Assembly (NCBI GenBank): GCA_047629355.1
Contig: JBLHWU010000052.1
Coordinates: forward strand, 1-31,387
Direction of reading: 5' to 3'
DNA: 31,387 nt
From: CAYUNA01 sp047629355
Lineage (GTDB): Bacteria > Bacteroidota > Bacteroidia > Chitinophagales > Saprospiraceae
The notes below the pieces were generated by a model. The model ran no database searches and had not been told where the DNA came from. It worked only from the letters and a program-made list of their open reading frames with translations. This document shows positions 9,375 through 18,296 of the stretch, in pieces (the first letter of the stretch is position 1; each line of letters opens with the position of its first letter). The position numbers were made by a program, and so were the translations under genes.

Positions 9375-9541
9375 TAAGTAACGCGTAGTAATTAATCAGG
9401 TAATTTTATAAACATCTTTTTCCGCTATTTTTCCCTTAAAAATTTCTTCAATAACACTGGCTATTCAAGAATTTTTAAAGAAAAACTACCGAAAAAATCT
9501 TGTCTAAAAATTTTACCGAATTAATTACTACGCGTTACTTA
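9375..9541. mobile_element. MITE-like foldback element, copy A1
   Basis: The first and last 22 bp are perfect inverted repeats beginning TAAGTAACGCGTAGTAATTA. Beyond them the arms keep pairing imperfectly almost to the middle, so the whole ~167 bp folds back on itself. There is no coding capacity. The outermost TA on each side fits a TA target duplication as made by IS630/Tc1-mariner transposases. A second copy of about the same length and order is at 17147-17312. Confidence 0.75.
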
Positions 9542-9854
9542 AGCGTATTTGTTTTCTAAAAAGCTGTGTCAAAATTATTTACAACCTTTTTGTTGAAATT
9601 TTAAAACAGTTTTCTAAATCTGCGTAAATATAAAAATCTATCTGTGAAATAAAAAATTACTTAGAAGGGATGTCCCCTATTGTCCAAGAAATTTTAATTC
9701 TAAAAAAATATTGCCCTATGAATCAGATTTAATTTAAAATTTGTTCAAAAACATAGGGTTTATTAATATTTAATTCGTTTTCAAAAAAGGGTTAGAGACA
9801 AACCCGAGTTTTGTCACCAACTCTCTTTTTGATAATTTCTTTCCTGTTTTTTGA
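9542..9854. other. AT-rich noncoding stretch
   Basis: No plausible gene. The only structure I see is CCCTATG (9714-9720) pairing with CATAGGG (9752-9758) across an AT-rich loop. A terminator for the gene ending at 9960 is not obvious here. Confidence 0.4.
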
Positions 9855-9956
9855 TTTGAAAGTGCTATTAATGTTGATATAATGAGCACTTTTAAAGTGA
9901 AAAATATGGACTAAATATCCTGTCAAGAATGTAAGGTTATTTAATTCGCATTCCTT
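9855..9956 (-). repeat. Repeat D', inverted partner of 16986-17087
   Basis: Read on the minus strand it begins AAGGAATGCGAATTAAAT and ends CACTTTCAAA. It aligns without gaps to 16986-17087 on the plus strand over 102 bp, with about 14 mismatches counted by eye. It stops 3 bp before the stop codon of the 2273-aa protein gene. The AAGGAATGCG ends of both copies face that gene. Confidence 0.75.
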
Positions 9957-9959
9957 CTG

Positions 9960-12900
9960 TTACCTAATTAAAGAAATATCTCCTTTAAATATCTCTGTTT
10001 CACCGTCAATAAACTCGACTTCTGCATAATAAACGAAGACCGCAGCATCCAAGACTTCCCCACGGTATAGACCATTCCATCCAAAATCTATCTCATTTGG
10101 TGGGAAATCATAAACCTGAAAAATCTGTTCGCCCCAACGATTAAAAATAAGGAAAGATTTAACTTTTGCGACACTTGCACCACCATAAATCATGGCGACA
10201 TCATTCGTTCCATCATTATTTGGCGAAAAGATGTTTGGCACAAAAACAGGCCGTTGACGGTCAACGATTAACTGAATATCATCGGTTGCAGTACAGCCGT
10301 TTTCATCAACTATGGTAATCGTATAATTGGTAGAAAAAATTGGAAGTACTTGCTGATTTAAACAGCTATCACAATCATTGACAAAGCCTTCAAGCGTATT
10401 CCAAGTTACATTAGCTAAGTCAAATTCGGAAGCACCAACTACTTGCGCATCTAATTCTACGCCGTCTCCTAAAGCTAATTGATTCTCAGCATTTGTACCA
10501 GAAACCGTCAAGTTTACAACCAATTCATCTGGATTCTCCAATGTCAAATTATCTTCGTATTCACAACCTACTCCATCCTGAATGACCAAGTCGTAATTTC
10601 CACCTTCCAAAAAGTTAAATTGAGCGGAAGAACCAAAATCCCCACCATTCAAGGAATAGGAGTAGGGAGGCGTTCCTCCTTCTACGGATTCAATGACAAT
10701 TTGACCATCGGTATCACCAAAACAAGTTGGATTAATTTCCAAAATTGCAGCGTTTGAGGGTATGTCGATACTTTCAATTACAGTAACTGTTTCGGTTGAA
10801 GAACAACCATTTGTGGTATTTAGAATTTCTAAAACATAAACGCCTGACTCATCCACTGTTGGCGAAAGCGTGTTGCCCCCAGTGATAATACTTCCATCAG
10901 CCGTTGTCCAAGTAATGGTGAAGTCACTTCCCGAAGCAGAGTTATTGGCATCTAAAGAAACTTCATCTGTCGTACAGTTAAATTCATCTGCTACTGCAAT
11001 TTCAATATTTGGCGAATCAAGATTTTCAATGACCAAAGCAGACGCTGTAGCAGAACAATCATTCATGGAAGTGATGACCAAGGTATAAATTCCAGGTGCA
11101 GAAACGATTGGATTTTCAATGTTTGAATTAAAACCATTTGGTCCAGTCCATTCGTAAGTAATATCAGTTTGGTTAGCAGTCACCATTAATTCAACCTCTG
11201 TCGTAATACAGTCAATGGTTTCATCAGCCACACTTGCTACGGGAACGTCCGCATCTTGCGTAATCATTACATTGTTAATGACTGTTGTACAACCATTTGG
11301 CGCAGTCACAATCAAGCCGTAATTACCAGCTTCCGTGACATCAACGTCTTGTTCATCCGACGTAAATCCACCTTGACCAATCCATAGATAAGTTGCACCA
11401 GCAGTATTTGAAGAAGCCATCAAGGTAGCAGATGGATCTGTACAAGTGATAATTCCGCCTGTTCCCATCGCATCTGGCGTTGCTAAATCAGCCTCTACGA
11501 CAGCAATAGCTTCTGCGGTACAGCCATTGACAGCCGTTGCGATAACGGAGTAATCACCCGCCTCATTGATTAAGGGCATTTCATTAACAGAAGTAAAGCC
11601 GTTTGGACCAGTCCATGCAAAAGTAACACCCGTAGTTTGAGAACTTCCTTCAATGTTGATTTCAGAAAAATTACAATCAATAGTACCACCAATGGCAGAT
11701 ACTTCGGGAATATCTGCGTCTTGGTCAACTATGGCCATTGCGGTAGCAGTACAACCATTTGCAGAAAGTACCGTCAAGGTGTAATCTCCAGCAACAGTTA
11801 CTTGCGGATTTTGTTCCGTATAAACAACACCACCAGGACCTTCCCAAGAATAAGTAACATTGGGCGTATTGGAAGAACCTGCCAAACCTACATTCGAATC
11901 TGCACAATCCAAGATACCACCAACTGCCGAAACATCTGGTAAACCCGTATCAGAATCAACGGTTATTTGTTGCGAATTGGTACAACTATTTTCACCAGTG
12001 ACAATTAAAGTATAATCACCAGCTTCATTAATAAGCGGCATTTGGTCAGCTGAGGTGAAGCTATTTGGTCCCGTCCACGCATAGGTAACATTCGGTGTAG
12101 CCGAACTACCTTCGATGTTAATTTCGTTTTCGAAACAAGTTAATTCACCACCCGTCGCTGCAATATCTGGTTGGGCTACATCTTCATTAACGGTTGCTAT
12201 CAAAGCACTCGTACAACCATTCGCAGCAGTAACAGTCAAGGTATAATCACCGCCTTCCGATACTTGTGGGTTGGCTTGCATGGACAGGAAACTATTTGGT
12301 CCATCCCAGCTAAATTCAAGTCCTTGAGTCGATGTGCCTTCCAAATTAATCATTGTGGTTGCACAATCAATATCACCGCCAATTGCTTGAATGTCTGGTG
12401 CTGCGGTATCTTCATTTACGACTGCCATTTCAGAAATCGTACATCCATTGTCTGCGGTTAGAATCAACGTATAATCCCCTTGCTCTGTAACTTCAGGATT
12501 GGCATCCATAGAGGTAAACCCATTCGGACCAGTCCATGAATAATCAACATTCATATTGGTAGAACTACCTGCCAAAGAAATCGTAGGGTCAGTACAAGTT
12601 AACGTGCCACCTATGGTAGAAATATCAGGCATATCCATATCTGAATCAACGCTAAATTGCAACGTATTGTCACATCCATTTGCACCCATAATCACAACAT
12701 CATACATTCCACCTTCTGATACAGTTGGATTGGCATCTGCAGAAACAAAGCCATTTGGTCCCGTCCATGAATAAGTGACAATAGAATCCATCGTCATGGT
12801 TTGCAGAGTTATTTGTGGTGTTTGACAAGTTAAGGTTGTCGCGGGTACATCTACAATTGGCGCATTGGTATCGTCCTCAACTAAGGCAGTCGCTGTTGAA

Positions 12901-15900
12901 GAACAATCGCTTGGAGAAGTGACGGTTAAGACATATTGCCCAGGGTCCGTTACGGTTGGCATTAAATCATTTGAAGTAAAGCCATTCGGTCCGGTCCATG
13001 CGTAGGTAACATTTGGACTCATGGAAGAGCCTTCAATTTGAACTTGCGCAGTATTACAATCTATCGTCGCGCCGACGGCTATCGCTTCTGGCAAATCTGC
13101 ATCTTGTTCCACTTCAATTGTAGCAGCGGCAGTACAACCATTCATCCCAGTCACCGTCAAAGTGTAATCACCTGATTCGGTCACGTTCGGATTTTGGTCA
13201 GTAGAAGTATATCCGCCAGGTCCACTCCAGCCATAATTGATATTTGCGGTATTGGAAGAACCAGAAATCATCACAGAAGTTATGGTACAAGTTAAAATTG
13301 CGCCTGTCGCAGAAACGTCGGGCATTGCTATATCCTCTGCAACCATTGCTATAGCTTCCGCCGTACAACCATTATCTGCTGTTACTAAAATAGTGTAATC
13401 ACCAGGTGTTACCACATCTGGATTTTGGTCTAATGAGGTGAAACCGTTTGGACCAGTCCAAGAATAGGTGACAGTTGGTTCAGAAGACGTAGAAGTTAAT
13501 CCAATCATTGGAAAGGTACAATCAATCGTACCGCCTGTTGCAGAAATATCTGGAATGTCTGCGTTTTGCATTACTGATGCCATCGAAGCAGCAGTACAAC
13601 CATTGGCAGCGGTCACGGTCAGCGTGTAATCCCCTCCGGTTGAAGTAATTGGATTTGCTTCATTAGCAATAAAACCATTCGGTCCAATCCACGCATAGGT
13701 AACGCCCATTGTCATGGAATTTCCTTGTAGCGCTAAAGTCGTATTGTCACAATCAATCATCCCACCAACTGCCGAGACGTCTGGAATTGCGGTATCAGCA
13801 TCCACCATGACAGACTCCATAGAGGTACAGCCATTTATTCCAGTTATAATTAAATCATAATTCCCCATTTCAGAAACCATCGGAGAAGCATCATTTGAAG
13901 TGAAACCATTTGGACCGGTCCATGCATAATTAACATCAGGTGTATTTGAATTTCCCGTAAGGGCAATCATCATATTGGTACAATTAATTGTCCCTCCTGC
14001 TGTGCTAATATCTGGTGTAGCAAAATCACTCGAAACCTGCGCCATTTCTTCAGAAGTACAACCATTTAAAGAAGTAACAACTAAGATATAATCTCCCATT
14101 TCAGAAACTGTTGGAGAAGCGTCAATTGAGGTAAAGCCATTCGGACCTGTCCATGAATAAGTAACATCTGGAGTGTTTGAATTTCCGTTAAGGGCAACCA
14201 TTGTATTGTTACAATTAATAGCGCCACCTACCACCGAAACATCAGGCACATCTTGGTCTGCCATTACCGTTATCATGTCAGATGCCGTACATCCATTGCT
14301 TGCTGTAATTGTTAAAACATAATCTCCTTGGTCAGAAACAACAGGAAATTGGTCGGCCGAAGCAAAGCCACTTGGCCCTGTCCATGCATAAGTGACTCCT
14401 GCCACCATGGAATTTCCCGAAAGGGTTGAAGTTGGCGTCGTACAGTCAATATCTGTACCTGATACAGAGATATCTGGACTCGTTGAATCACTTGTAACTA
14501 CTGCTGTCGCTGTTGCAGTACAGCCATTCGTACCCAAAACGGCCAACACATAATCACCTTCATCAGAAACCGTTGGCGTTTGACTCATTGAAGTAAAACC
14601 ATTCGGACCACTCCATTCATAAGTGACATTTGCTGTTCCCGAACTTCCATCCAACACCACATCTACATTCAAACAATCTACACCACCGCCAGTCGCAAAC
14701 GCTTCTGGCAAATCCATATCTGATGCTACTTCTACCATTTCTTCTGCTGTACAGCCATTTTGACTGGTAACAATTAAAGTATAAGTACCAACTTCCGACG
14801 CATCAGGATTTTGGTCATTTGAGTTAAAGCCACCCGGACCAAACCAACTATAGTTCACATTGGCGGTATTTGAATTTCCTGTAAGGGTCACCTCATTTCC
14901 AGAACAATCCAATATTGCGCCCATTGCCGTCACATCTGGTTCTGTAGTATCTCCAAAAACTTCCGCAGAGGCCTCCGCTGTACAGCCATTAATTGCAGTA
15001 ACAACTAAGGTATAATTACCTTCTCCATTTACATCAGGGTTCTGCTCAATGGAGGTAAAACCATTTGGACCTGACCACATATAAGTAACGCCTGACGTAC
15101 TTGAATTTCCACTCAAAGCAACCATCGTATTGGTACAATCAAGGTCGCCACCAGCCGCCGAAATATCCGGATTAGTCGTATCCCCTGTAATTTCTGCCAT
15201 TGCTTCTGAAGAGCAGCCATTACCTGTAGAAACGGTCAAAGTGTACGTTCCAATTTCAGTGGCATCAGGATTTTGGTCGTTTGAAGTAAAACCATTTGGA
15301 CCAGTCCATGAATAAAAAGCGCCAGAAGTAGTTGAATTTCCCATCAGGGTAACTGAACTATTATTACAATCAATATCTCCACCATCTGCACTTGCATTCG
15401 GCAAGTCAGAATATTCCTCAATCGTCAAAGTCGTCGAAACGGAGCAGATATTTCCATCCAATTCACTAAGGACCGTCAAAGTGTAATCACCTCCATCAAA
15501 GGCTTGCAGCGTTGAAGTACTACTGACCACATTTCCATCACTATCTGTCCATTCATACATTGGATTATTGCCTACATTAGAAGGAGAACCATCAACAACC
15601 GCAAAATCTGAATTACAATCAATTATTGGAGCGGGATTGGGTACATAATCCGCAAAGTAGTTTGGTACAGTCACATTTAAGAAGTCGGTACTATCGCAAC
15701 CTTGAAAATTTGCCCCAGAATACACTACTTCCCATGAGCCTTCCTGACAATAATCTACACCATTTAAAGTATAGCACTCTCCTGGACAAATTTGTACCTC
15801 GATATCATTCAAGCTTTGCAAATTAACTGCTAAATCCAACACCACAATACTATCACAGCCTTGATAAGAAAGAAAAACCATATTGTATGTTCCTGGAGCA

Positions 15901-16781
15901 GAATAAGTATTTCCATCAGAAGCTAAATAAGGGTCCCCAGAACAAGCACTGTCATTAAATGAACCTTGTGGAATAGGAGAAACATCTACAGTAATACAAA
16001 CTTCATCAGTCGTTACACAGCCTGCTTGACCACTTACACACAACTCATACGTACCTTCTAATGGCCAATCAATCGTAATAGAAGGATCGCCTTCAACGGT
16101 TACATTCGCAGGTTGACCATCCAGTGTCCAAGTATATTCATTGATACCAGGTAGTGGTATAACGGAATAAGATTCATTGGCACCTGGACAAGTCGCCGTT
16201 GTACCAGAAATTGGTCCTAATGGAATATCATTCACATTTGGCGGCGGTCCGATGGTCGCCGTACCAGCAAATTCGATTGTAAAACCTGCACCATTATCTG
16301 TAATGTTATCTGCAACTATATAATAAGTCGTTCCAGCAGTAATGTTTACCGTCGGACGCCATTCCGTTGCACCTGGTACGCCAAAGGTTGCCATTGGAGT
16401 GGAAGAAATCCCAGTAGGAACGAAGGGTCCTGTTGTGATAGGTCCTGTATAATCACAGGAAGACACAGTTGTGCCACCACCACATGGACATTCATTTCCA
16501 AATAAAGCAAAATCAAAATCAGCTGTTAATCCAGTTGGCGTAATCATCATTTCAAATGTTCCGCTGGTAACTGCTTCAAATACAAACCAGTGAGAATCAT
16601 GCTCATTTCCATTCAAACAAGAGCACGAAGAAAGCGTTTCAAGTGTTCCATTGCCCTCACTTGAAGCAATGGTAATTGGATTACCATTGTCAATCACATC
16701 TGCATTACAGCAATCATTTTGAGCGGACAATTGAGTAGAAACCAGTAGAGAAAATAGTGAAAGAAAAAAGCAAATTCGCAT
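9960..16781 (-). CDS. Giant T9SS type B secreted repeat protein, 2273 aa
   Basis: A signal peptide (MRICFFLSLFSLLVSTQLSA, residues 1-20) precedes an N-terminal domain with paired cysteines to about residue 175, similar to pre-peptidase-like beta domains. Several PKD/Ig-like modules follow to about 461. Nineteen tandem 77-aa repeats occupy 462-1924, then one divergent unit, a SprB-type repeat at about 2010-2095 (PTCFGDTDGQIVIESVEGGT) and the type B sorting domain from about 2178 (VPNIFSPNNDGTND, FNRWGEQIF, final ISLIR). Each 77-aa repeat has two cysteines (in xDC and NGC), probably one disulfide per domain. The protein is probably a long surface rod or adhesin exported by the T9SS. Residues 143-2174 contain no Lys or Arg. 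No partner gene is adjacent, and repeats flank both ends of the gene. Confidence 0.93.
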   Translation of the reverse strand: MRICFFLSLFSLLVSTQLSAQNDCCNADVIDNGNPITIASSEGNGTLETLSSCSCLNGNEHDSHWFVFEAVTSGTFEMMITPTGLTADFDFALFGNECPCGGGTTVSSCDYTGPITTGPFVPTGISSTPMATFGVPGATEWRPTVNITAGTTYYIVADNITDNGAGFTIEFAGTATIGPPPNVNDIPLGPISGTTATCPGANESYSVIPLPGINEYTWTLDGQPANVTVEGDPSITIDWPLEGTYELCVSGQAGCVTTDEVCITVDVSPIPQGSFNDSACSGDPYLASDGNTYSAPGTYNMVFLSYQGCDSIVVLDLAVNLQSLNDIEVQICPGECYTLNGVDYCQEGSWEVVYSGANFQGCDSTDFLNVTVPNYFADYVPNPAPIIDCNSDFAVVDGSPSNVGNNPMYEWTDSDGNVVSSTSTLQAFDGGDYTLTVLSELDGNICSVSTTLTIEEYSDLPNASADGGDIDCNNSSVTLMGNSTTSGAFYSWTGPNGFTSNDQNPDATEIGTYTLTVSTGNGCSSEAMAEITGDTTNPDISAAGGDLDCTNTMVALSGNSSTSGVTYMWSGPNGFTSIEQNPDVNGEGNYTLVVTAINGCTAEASAEVFGDTTEPDVTAMGAILDCSGNEVTLTGNSNTANVNYSWFGPGGFNSNDQNPDASEVGTYTLIVTSQNGCTAEEMVEVASDMDLPEAFATGGGVDCLNVDVVLDGSSGTANVTYEWSGPNGFTSMSQTPTVSDEGDYVLAVLGTNGCTATATAVVTSDSTSPDISVSGTDIDCTTPTSTLSGNSMVAGVTYAWTGPSGFASADQFPVVSDQGDYVLTITASNGCTASDMITVMADQDVPDVSVVGGAINCNNTMVALNGNSNTPDVTYSWTGPNGFTSIDASPTVSEMGDYILVVTSLNGCTSEEMAQVSSDFATPDISTAGGTINCTNMMIALTGNSNTPDVNYAWTGPNGFTSNDASPMVSEMGNYDLIITGINGCTSMESVMVDADTAIPDVSAVGGMIDCDNTTLALQGNSMTMGVTYAWIGPNGFIANEANPITSTGGDYTLTVTAANGCTAASMASVMQNADIPDISATGGTIDCTFPMIGLTSTSSEPTVTYSWTGPNGFTSLDQNPDVVTPGDYTILVTADNGCTAEAIAMVAEDIAMPDVSATGAILTCTITSVMISGSSNTANINYGWSGPGGYTSTDQNPNVTESGDYTLTVTGMNGCTAAATIEVEQDADLPEAIAVGATIDCNTAQVQIEGSSMSPNVTYAWTGPNGFTSNDLMPTVTDPGQYVLTVTSPSDCSSTATALVEDDTNAPIVDVPATTLTCQTPQITLQTMTMDSIVTYSWTGPNGFVSADANPTVSEGGMYDVVIMGANGCDNTLQFSVDSDMDMPDISTIGGTLTCTDPTISLAGSSTNMNVDYSWTGPNGFTSMDANPEVTEQGDYTLILTADNGCTISEMAVVNEDTAAPDIQAIGGDIDCATTMINLEGTSTQGLEFSWDGPNSFLSMQANPQVSEGGDYTLTVTAANGCTSALIATVNEDVAQPDIAATGGELTCFENEINIEGSSATPNVTYAWTGPNSFTSADQMPLINEAGDYTLIVTGENSCTNSQQITVDSDTGLPDVSAVGGILDCADSNVGLAGSSNTPNVTYSWEGPGGVVYTEQNPQVTVAGDYTLTVLSANGCTATAMAIVDQDADIPEVSAIGGTIDCNFSEINIEGSSQTTGVTFAWTGPNGFTSVNEMPLINEAGDYSVIATAVNGCTAEAIAVVEADLATPDAMGTGGIITCTDPSATLMASSNTAGATYLWIGQGGFTSDEQDVDVTEAGNYGLIVTAPNGCTTVINNVMITQDADVPVASVADETIDCITTEVELMVTANQTDITYEWTGPNGFNSNIENPIVSAPGIYTLVITSMNDCSATASALVIENLDSPNIEIAVADEFNCTTDEVSLDANNSASGSDFTITWTTADGSIITGGNTLSPTVDESGVYVLEILNTTNGCSSTETVTVIESIDIPSNAAILEINPTCFGDTDGQIVIESVEGGTPPYSYSLNGGDFGSSAQFNFLEGGNYDLVIQDGVGCEYEDNLTLENPDELVVNLTVSGTNAENQLALGDGVELDAQVVGASEFDLANVTWNTLEGFVNDCDSCLNQQVLPIFSTNYTITIVDENGCTATDDIQLIVDRQRPVFVPNIFSPNNDGTNDVAMIYGGASVAKVKSFLIFNRWGEQIFQVYDFPPNEIDFGWNGLYRGEVLDAAVFVYYAEVEFIDGETEIFKGDISLIR
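11010..15398 (-). repeat. 19 tandem 231-bp (77-aa) repeats
   Basis: The array is exactly 4389 bp, or 1463 codons. Seventeen units are 77 aa, unit 14 is 76 and unit 18 is 78. The consensus order is D(I/V)SAxGGxIDC, LxGNSxTxxVTYxW, TGPNGFTS, NPxVSExGDYTLxVT, xNGCTAxAxAxV, DxxxP. DNA-level identity between units is much lower than motif conservation, so they are diversified, not recent copies. The period is coding and far too long for CRISPR. Confidence 0.92.
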
Positions 16782-16823
16782 ACTCTATTAATTTAATTGC
16801 TTAAAAAAAATGAAAAACCTATT

Positions 16824-16984
16824 AGTAAAAACGATTCAATAACTTGGGTCATTATGCTTGTCCTTTTCCCTTCTAAAAAACACAAAAAATAGTTCCGTAA
16901 CGAAGGCTATGCAACGATTTTTTGAATTCTTTAGAAGAAAAAATTACGGCGCATTATGGTCCAACTTATTAAATCGTTTTTACT
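16824..16984. mobile_element. MITE-like foldback element E
   Basis: AGTAAAAACGATTCAATAAC at the left end matches the reverse complement of the right end (AGTAAAAACGATTTAATAAG), and pairing continues through TTGG..CATTATGC on both arms. The element is about 161 bp and noncoding. Its AGTAA terminus is shared with elements at 9375, 17147 and 29644. It sits 42 bp upstream of the ATG at 16781, so most of that gene's promoter space is element DNA. Confidence 0.7.
16883..16914 (-). promoter_or_regulatory. Possible promoter of the 2273-aa protein gene inside element E
   Basis: On the minus strand TTG (16914-16912), 20 bp, then TATTTTTTG (16891-16883) approximates the Bacteroidota pattern, with one extra T in the -7 box. 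It lies about 100 bp upstream of the ATG and falls within the foldback element. Confidence 0.3.
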
Positions 16985-16985
16985 T

Positions 16986-17146
16986 AAGGAATGCGAATTA
17001 AATGAACTCAGACTCTTGAGAGGATATTTTGCCCTCATTTTTCACTTTAAAAATGCTCATTATATTAACATAAATCGCACTTTCAAAGAAAGAAGGAAGA
17101 ACAAAACCTCTCTCCCAAGAATCTACACTTATTTATTTCTCATTCC
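16986..17146 (+). repeat. Repeat D
   Basis: The first 102 bp (16986-17087) are the inverted counterpart of 9855-9956. A third, more diverged copy is at 18138-18296. The outer ends, AAGGAATGCGAATTAAAT and ATTTATTTCTCATTCC, are themselves roughly complementary, so D may also be a worn foldback element. It is packed between elements E and A2 with no spare sequence. Confidence 0.65.
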
Positions 17147-17312
17147 TAAGTAACGCGTAGCAATTAATTCGGTAATTTTATAAACGTCTTTTTCCGCTAT
17201 TTTCACTTTAAAAATTCTTCAATAACACAGGCTATTAATGATTTTTTAAAGAAAAAATATCGAAAAAACCTTGTCTAAAAATTTTACCTAATTAATTACC
17301 ACGTGTTACTTA
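17147..17312. mobile_element. MITE-like foldback element, copy A2
   Basis: Second copy of the 9375-9541 element, in the same orientation, 166 bp. The ends TAAGTAACGCGTAGCAATTA and, on the other arm, TAAGTAACACGTGGTAATTA match at 19 of 22 positions overall. The inside shares GTCTTTTTCCGCTATTTT, TTCTTCAATAACAC and TTGTCTAAAAATTTTACC with copy A1. Confidence 0.75.
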
Positions 17313-17673
17313 AGTCATTCAATTTTTTAAAAAAAATATTTGTTCAAAAAAAATTAGCTAAGTCTATTCTATTTTTCAGAAAATGCAAAGCGTTACCTAT
17401 AGAAATCATTTAATTCTTAGTTAAAAAAGAGAGCGGTACTTAATACAGACTTGAGTAAGAGATGGAGATATGAGGCAAATTAAAATATTAAACCTTCCTT
17501 ATTTTGTTGAAATATTTTCCTACGGATTACTCGGCAAATATAACATTTATGTTTTGTTTACCAATAATTTACCCAAAAATTATCTAATTAAAGTAACGAT
17601 GCGTCTTGCTTTTGACTATTCTACAAAAGCTTTTGATTGGGTGCATTTTAAAAATGCTTATTCAATATCAAGG
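17313..17673. other. AT-rich noncoding stretch between repeats
   Basis: I see no supported gene. The 70-codon frame at 17470-17682 has low-complexity content and no family resemblance. GTGCATTTTAAAAATGCTTATT near 17640 echoes a segment of repeat D, so this is probably decayed repeat DNA. Confidence 0.4.
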
Positions 17674-17806
17674 ATTCTTTAACAAATCCCGAAAGATACA
17701 ATAGTCCTTGAATTTTAAGGGAGGAAAAAATTGCAAACTTTGTCCCTCAAAATCCCTTTATAAAATAAGAATAAACTTGATTTTCCTAGTGCTTATTGAA
17801 AAACCA
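17674..17806 (+). repeat. Degenerate, internally deleted copy of structured element C
   Basis: Shares with 17915-18137 the left end (CTTTAACAAATCCCG against CTTTGACAAATCCCG), TCCTTGAATTTTAAG, and TTTGTCCCTCAAAATCCCTT. The two internal hairpins of the intact copy are absent. The right end reads TTGAAAAACCAT against TCAAAGAACCAT. Confidence 0.5.
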
Positions 17807-17914
17807 TATTAGATTTTTCACCCTTTAAAACGCTTGTATGAAATTTAGATTTTTTTGCTAGTTATCTTAAAAAATTATTGAATAAGTAGGTGAGAAATGA
17901 GAACTAAATAAATC

Positions 17915-18137
17915 TGGTCCTTTGACAAATCCCGTGGAACAAAGTATTCCTTGAATTTTAAGAAGCGAGAAAATCTTACGATTTTCTCGCTTATTAAAAC
18001 ACCGTGCGCGCTGCCTGCAGCAGCGCGGGTGAGGTTTTGAGGGACAAAAACGGTTTTTACAAAACCATTTTGTCCCTCAAACTCCCTTTATTAAAACAAG
18101 GACAAATTTGTATTTCACTGAATTTGTCAAAGAACCA
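17915..18137 (+). repeat. Structured repeat element C with three hairpins
   Basis: The terminal inverted repeats TGGTCCTTTGACAAAT (17915-17930) and ATTTGTCAAAGAACCA (18122-18137) match at 15 of 16. Inside are hairpin 1, a 13-bp perfect stem (17963-17975 with 17980-17992), hairpin 2, CGCGCTGC-CTGCA-GCAGCGCG (18007-18027), and hairpin 3, built on TTTGAGGGAC and GTCCCTCAAA (18036-18081). The same hairpins in the same order occur inside 21521-21714. No coding potential is convincing. It may be a mobile element or a structured RNA. Confidence 0.65.
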
Positions 18138-18296
18138 TAAATCTCCACTCTTGACAGGATATTTTGTCCTCATTTTGCACTTTAAAAATCTGAAAACATT
18201 AACATTTATAAGATTCTTAAAGCCCATACTGAGAAAAAAATCTCCTCGCCTACCCTTATGGGTCATGAATAAAGATTAATTTATTTCTCATTCCTG
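18138..18296 (+). repeat. Diverged copy of repeat D
   Basis: Shares CTCTTGACAGGATATTTTG, CCTCATTTTGCACTTTAAAAA, a following ACATTAACAT segment and the right end TTATTTCTCATTCCT with 17011-17147. The rest of 18297-18456 is AT-rich, with a possible worn fragment of element A (AATAGCAAGGTTATTAAATG near 18361). Confidence 0.5.

Noticed and set aside
9542..9854. CCCTATG/CATAGGG hairpin as terminator of the 2273-aa gene
   Set aside because: The arms are only 7 bp with a 31-nt loop and lie more than 200 bp past the stop codon.
11010..15398. Regular 231-bp periodicity as a CRISPR or satellite array
   Set aside because: The period keeps an open reading frame with protein-level conservation, and there are no short identical repeats with unique spacers.
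16956..17153. 65-codon frame as a gene
   Set aside because: It spans the boundaries of elements E, D and A2.
17470..17682. 70-codon frame as a gene
   Set aside because: Low-complexity AT-rich content, no family resemblance, and its end overlaps decayed repeat sequence.
18004..18279. 91-codon frame as a gene
   Set aside because: It runs across hairpins 2 and 3 of element C and repeat D, so it reads repeat DNA.
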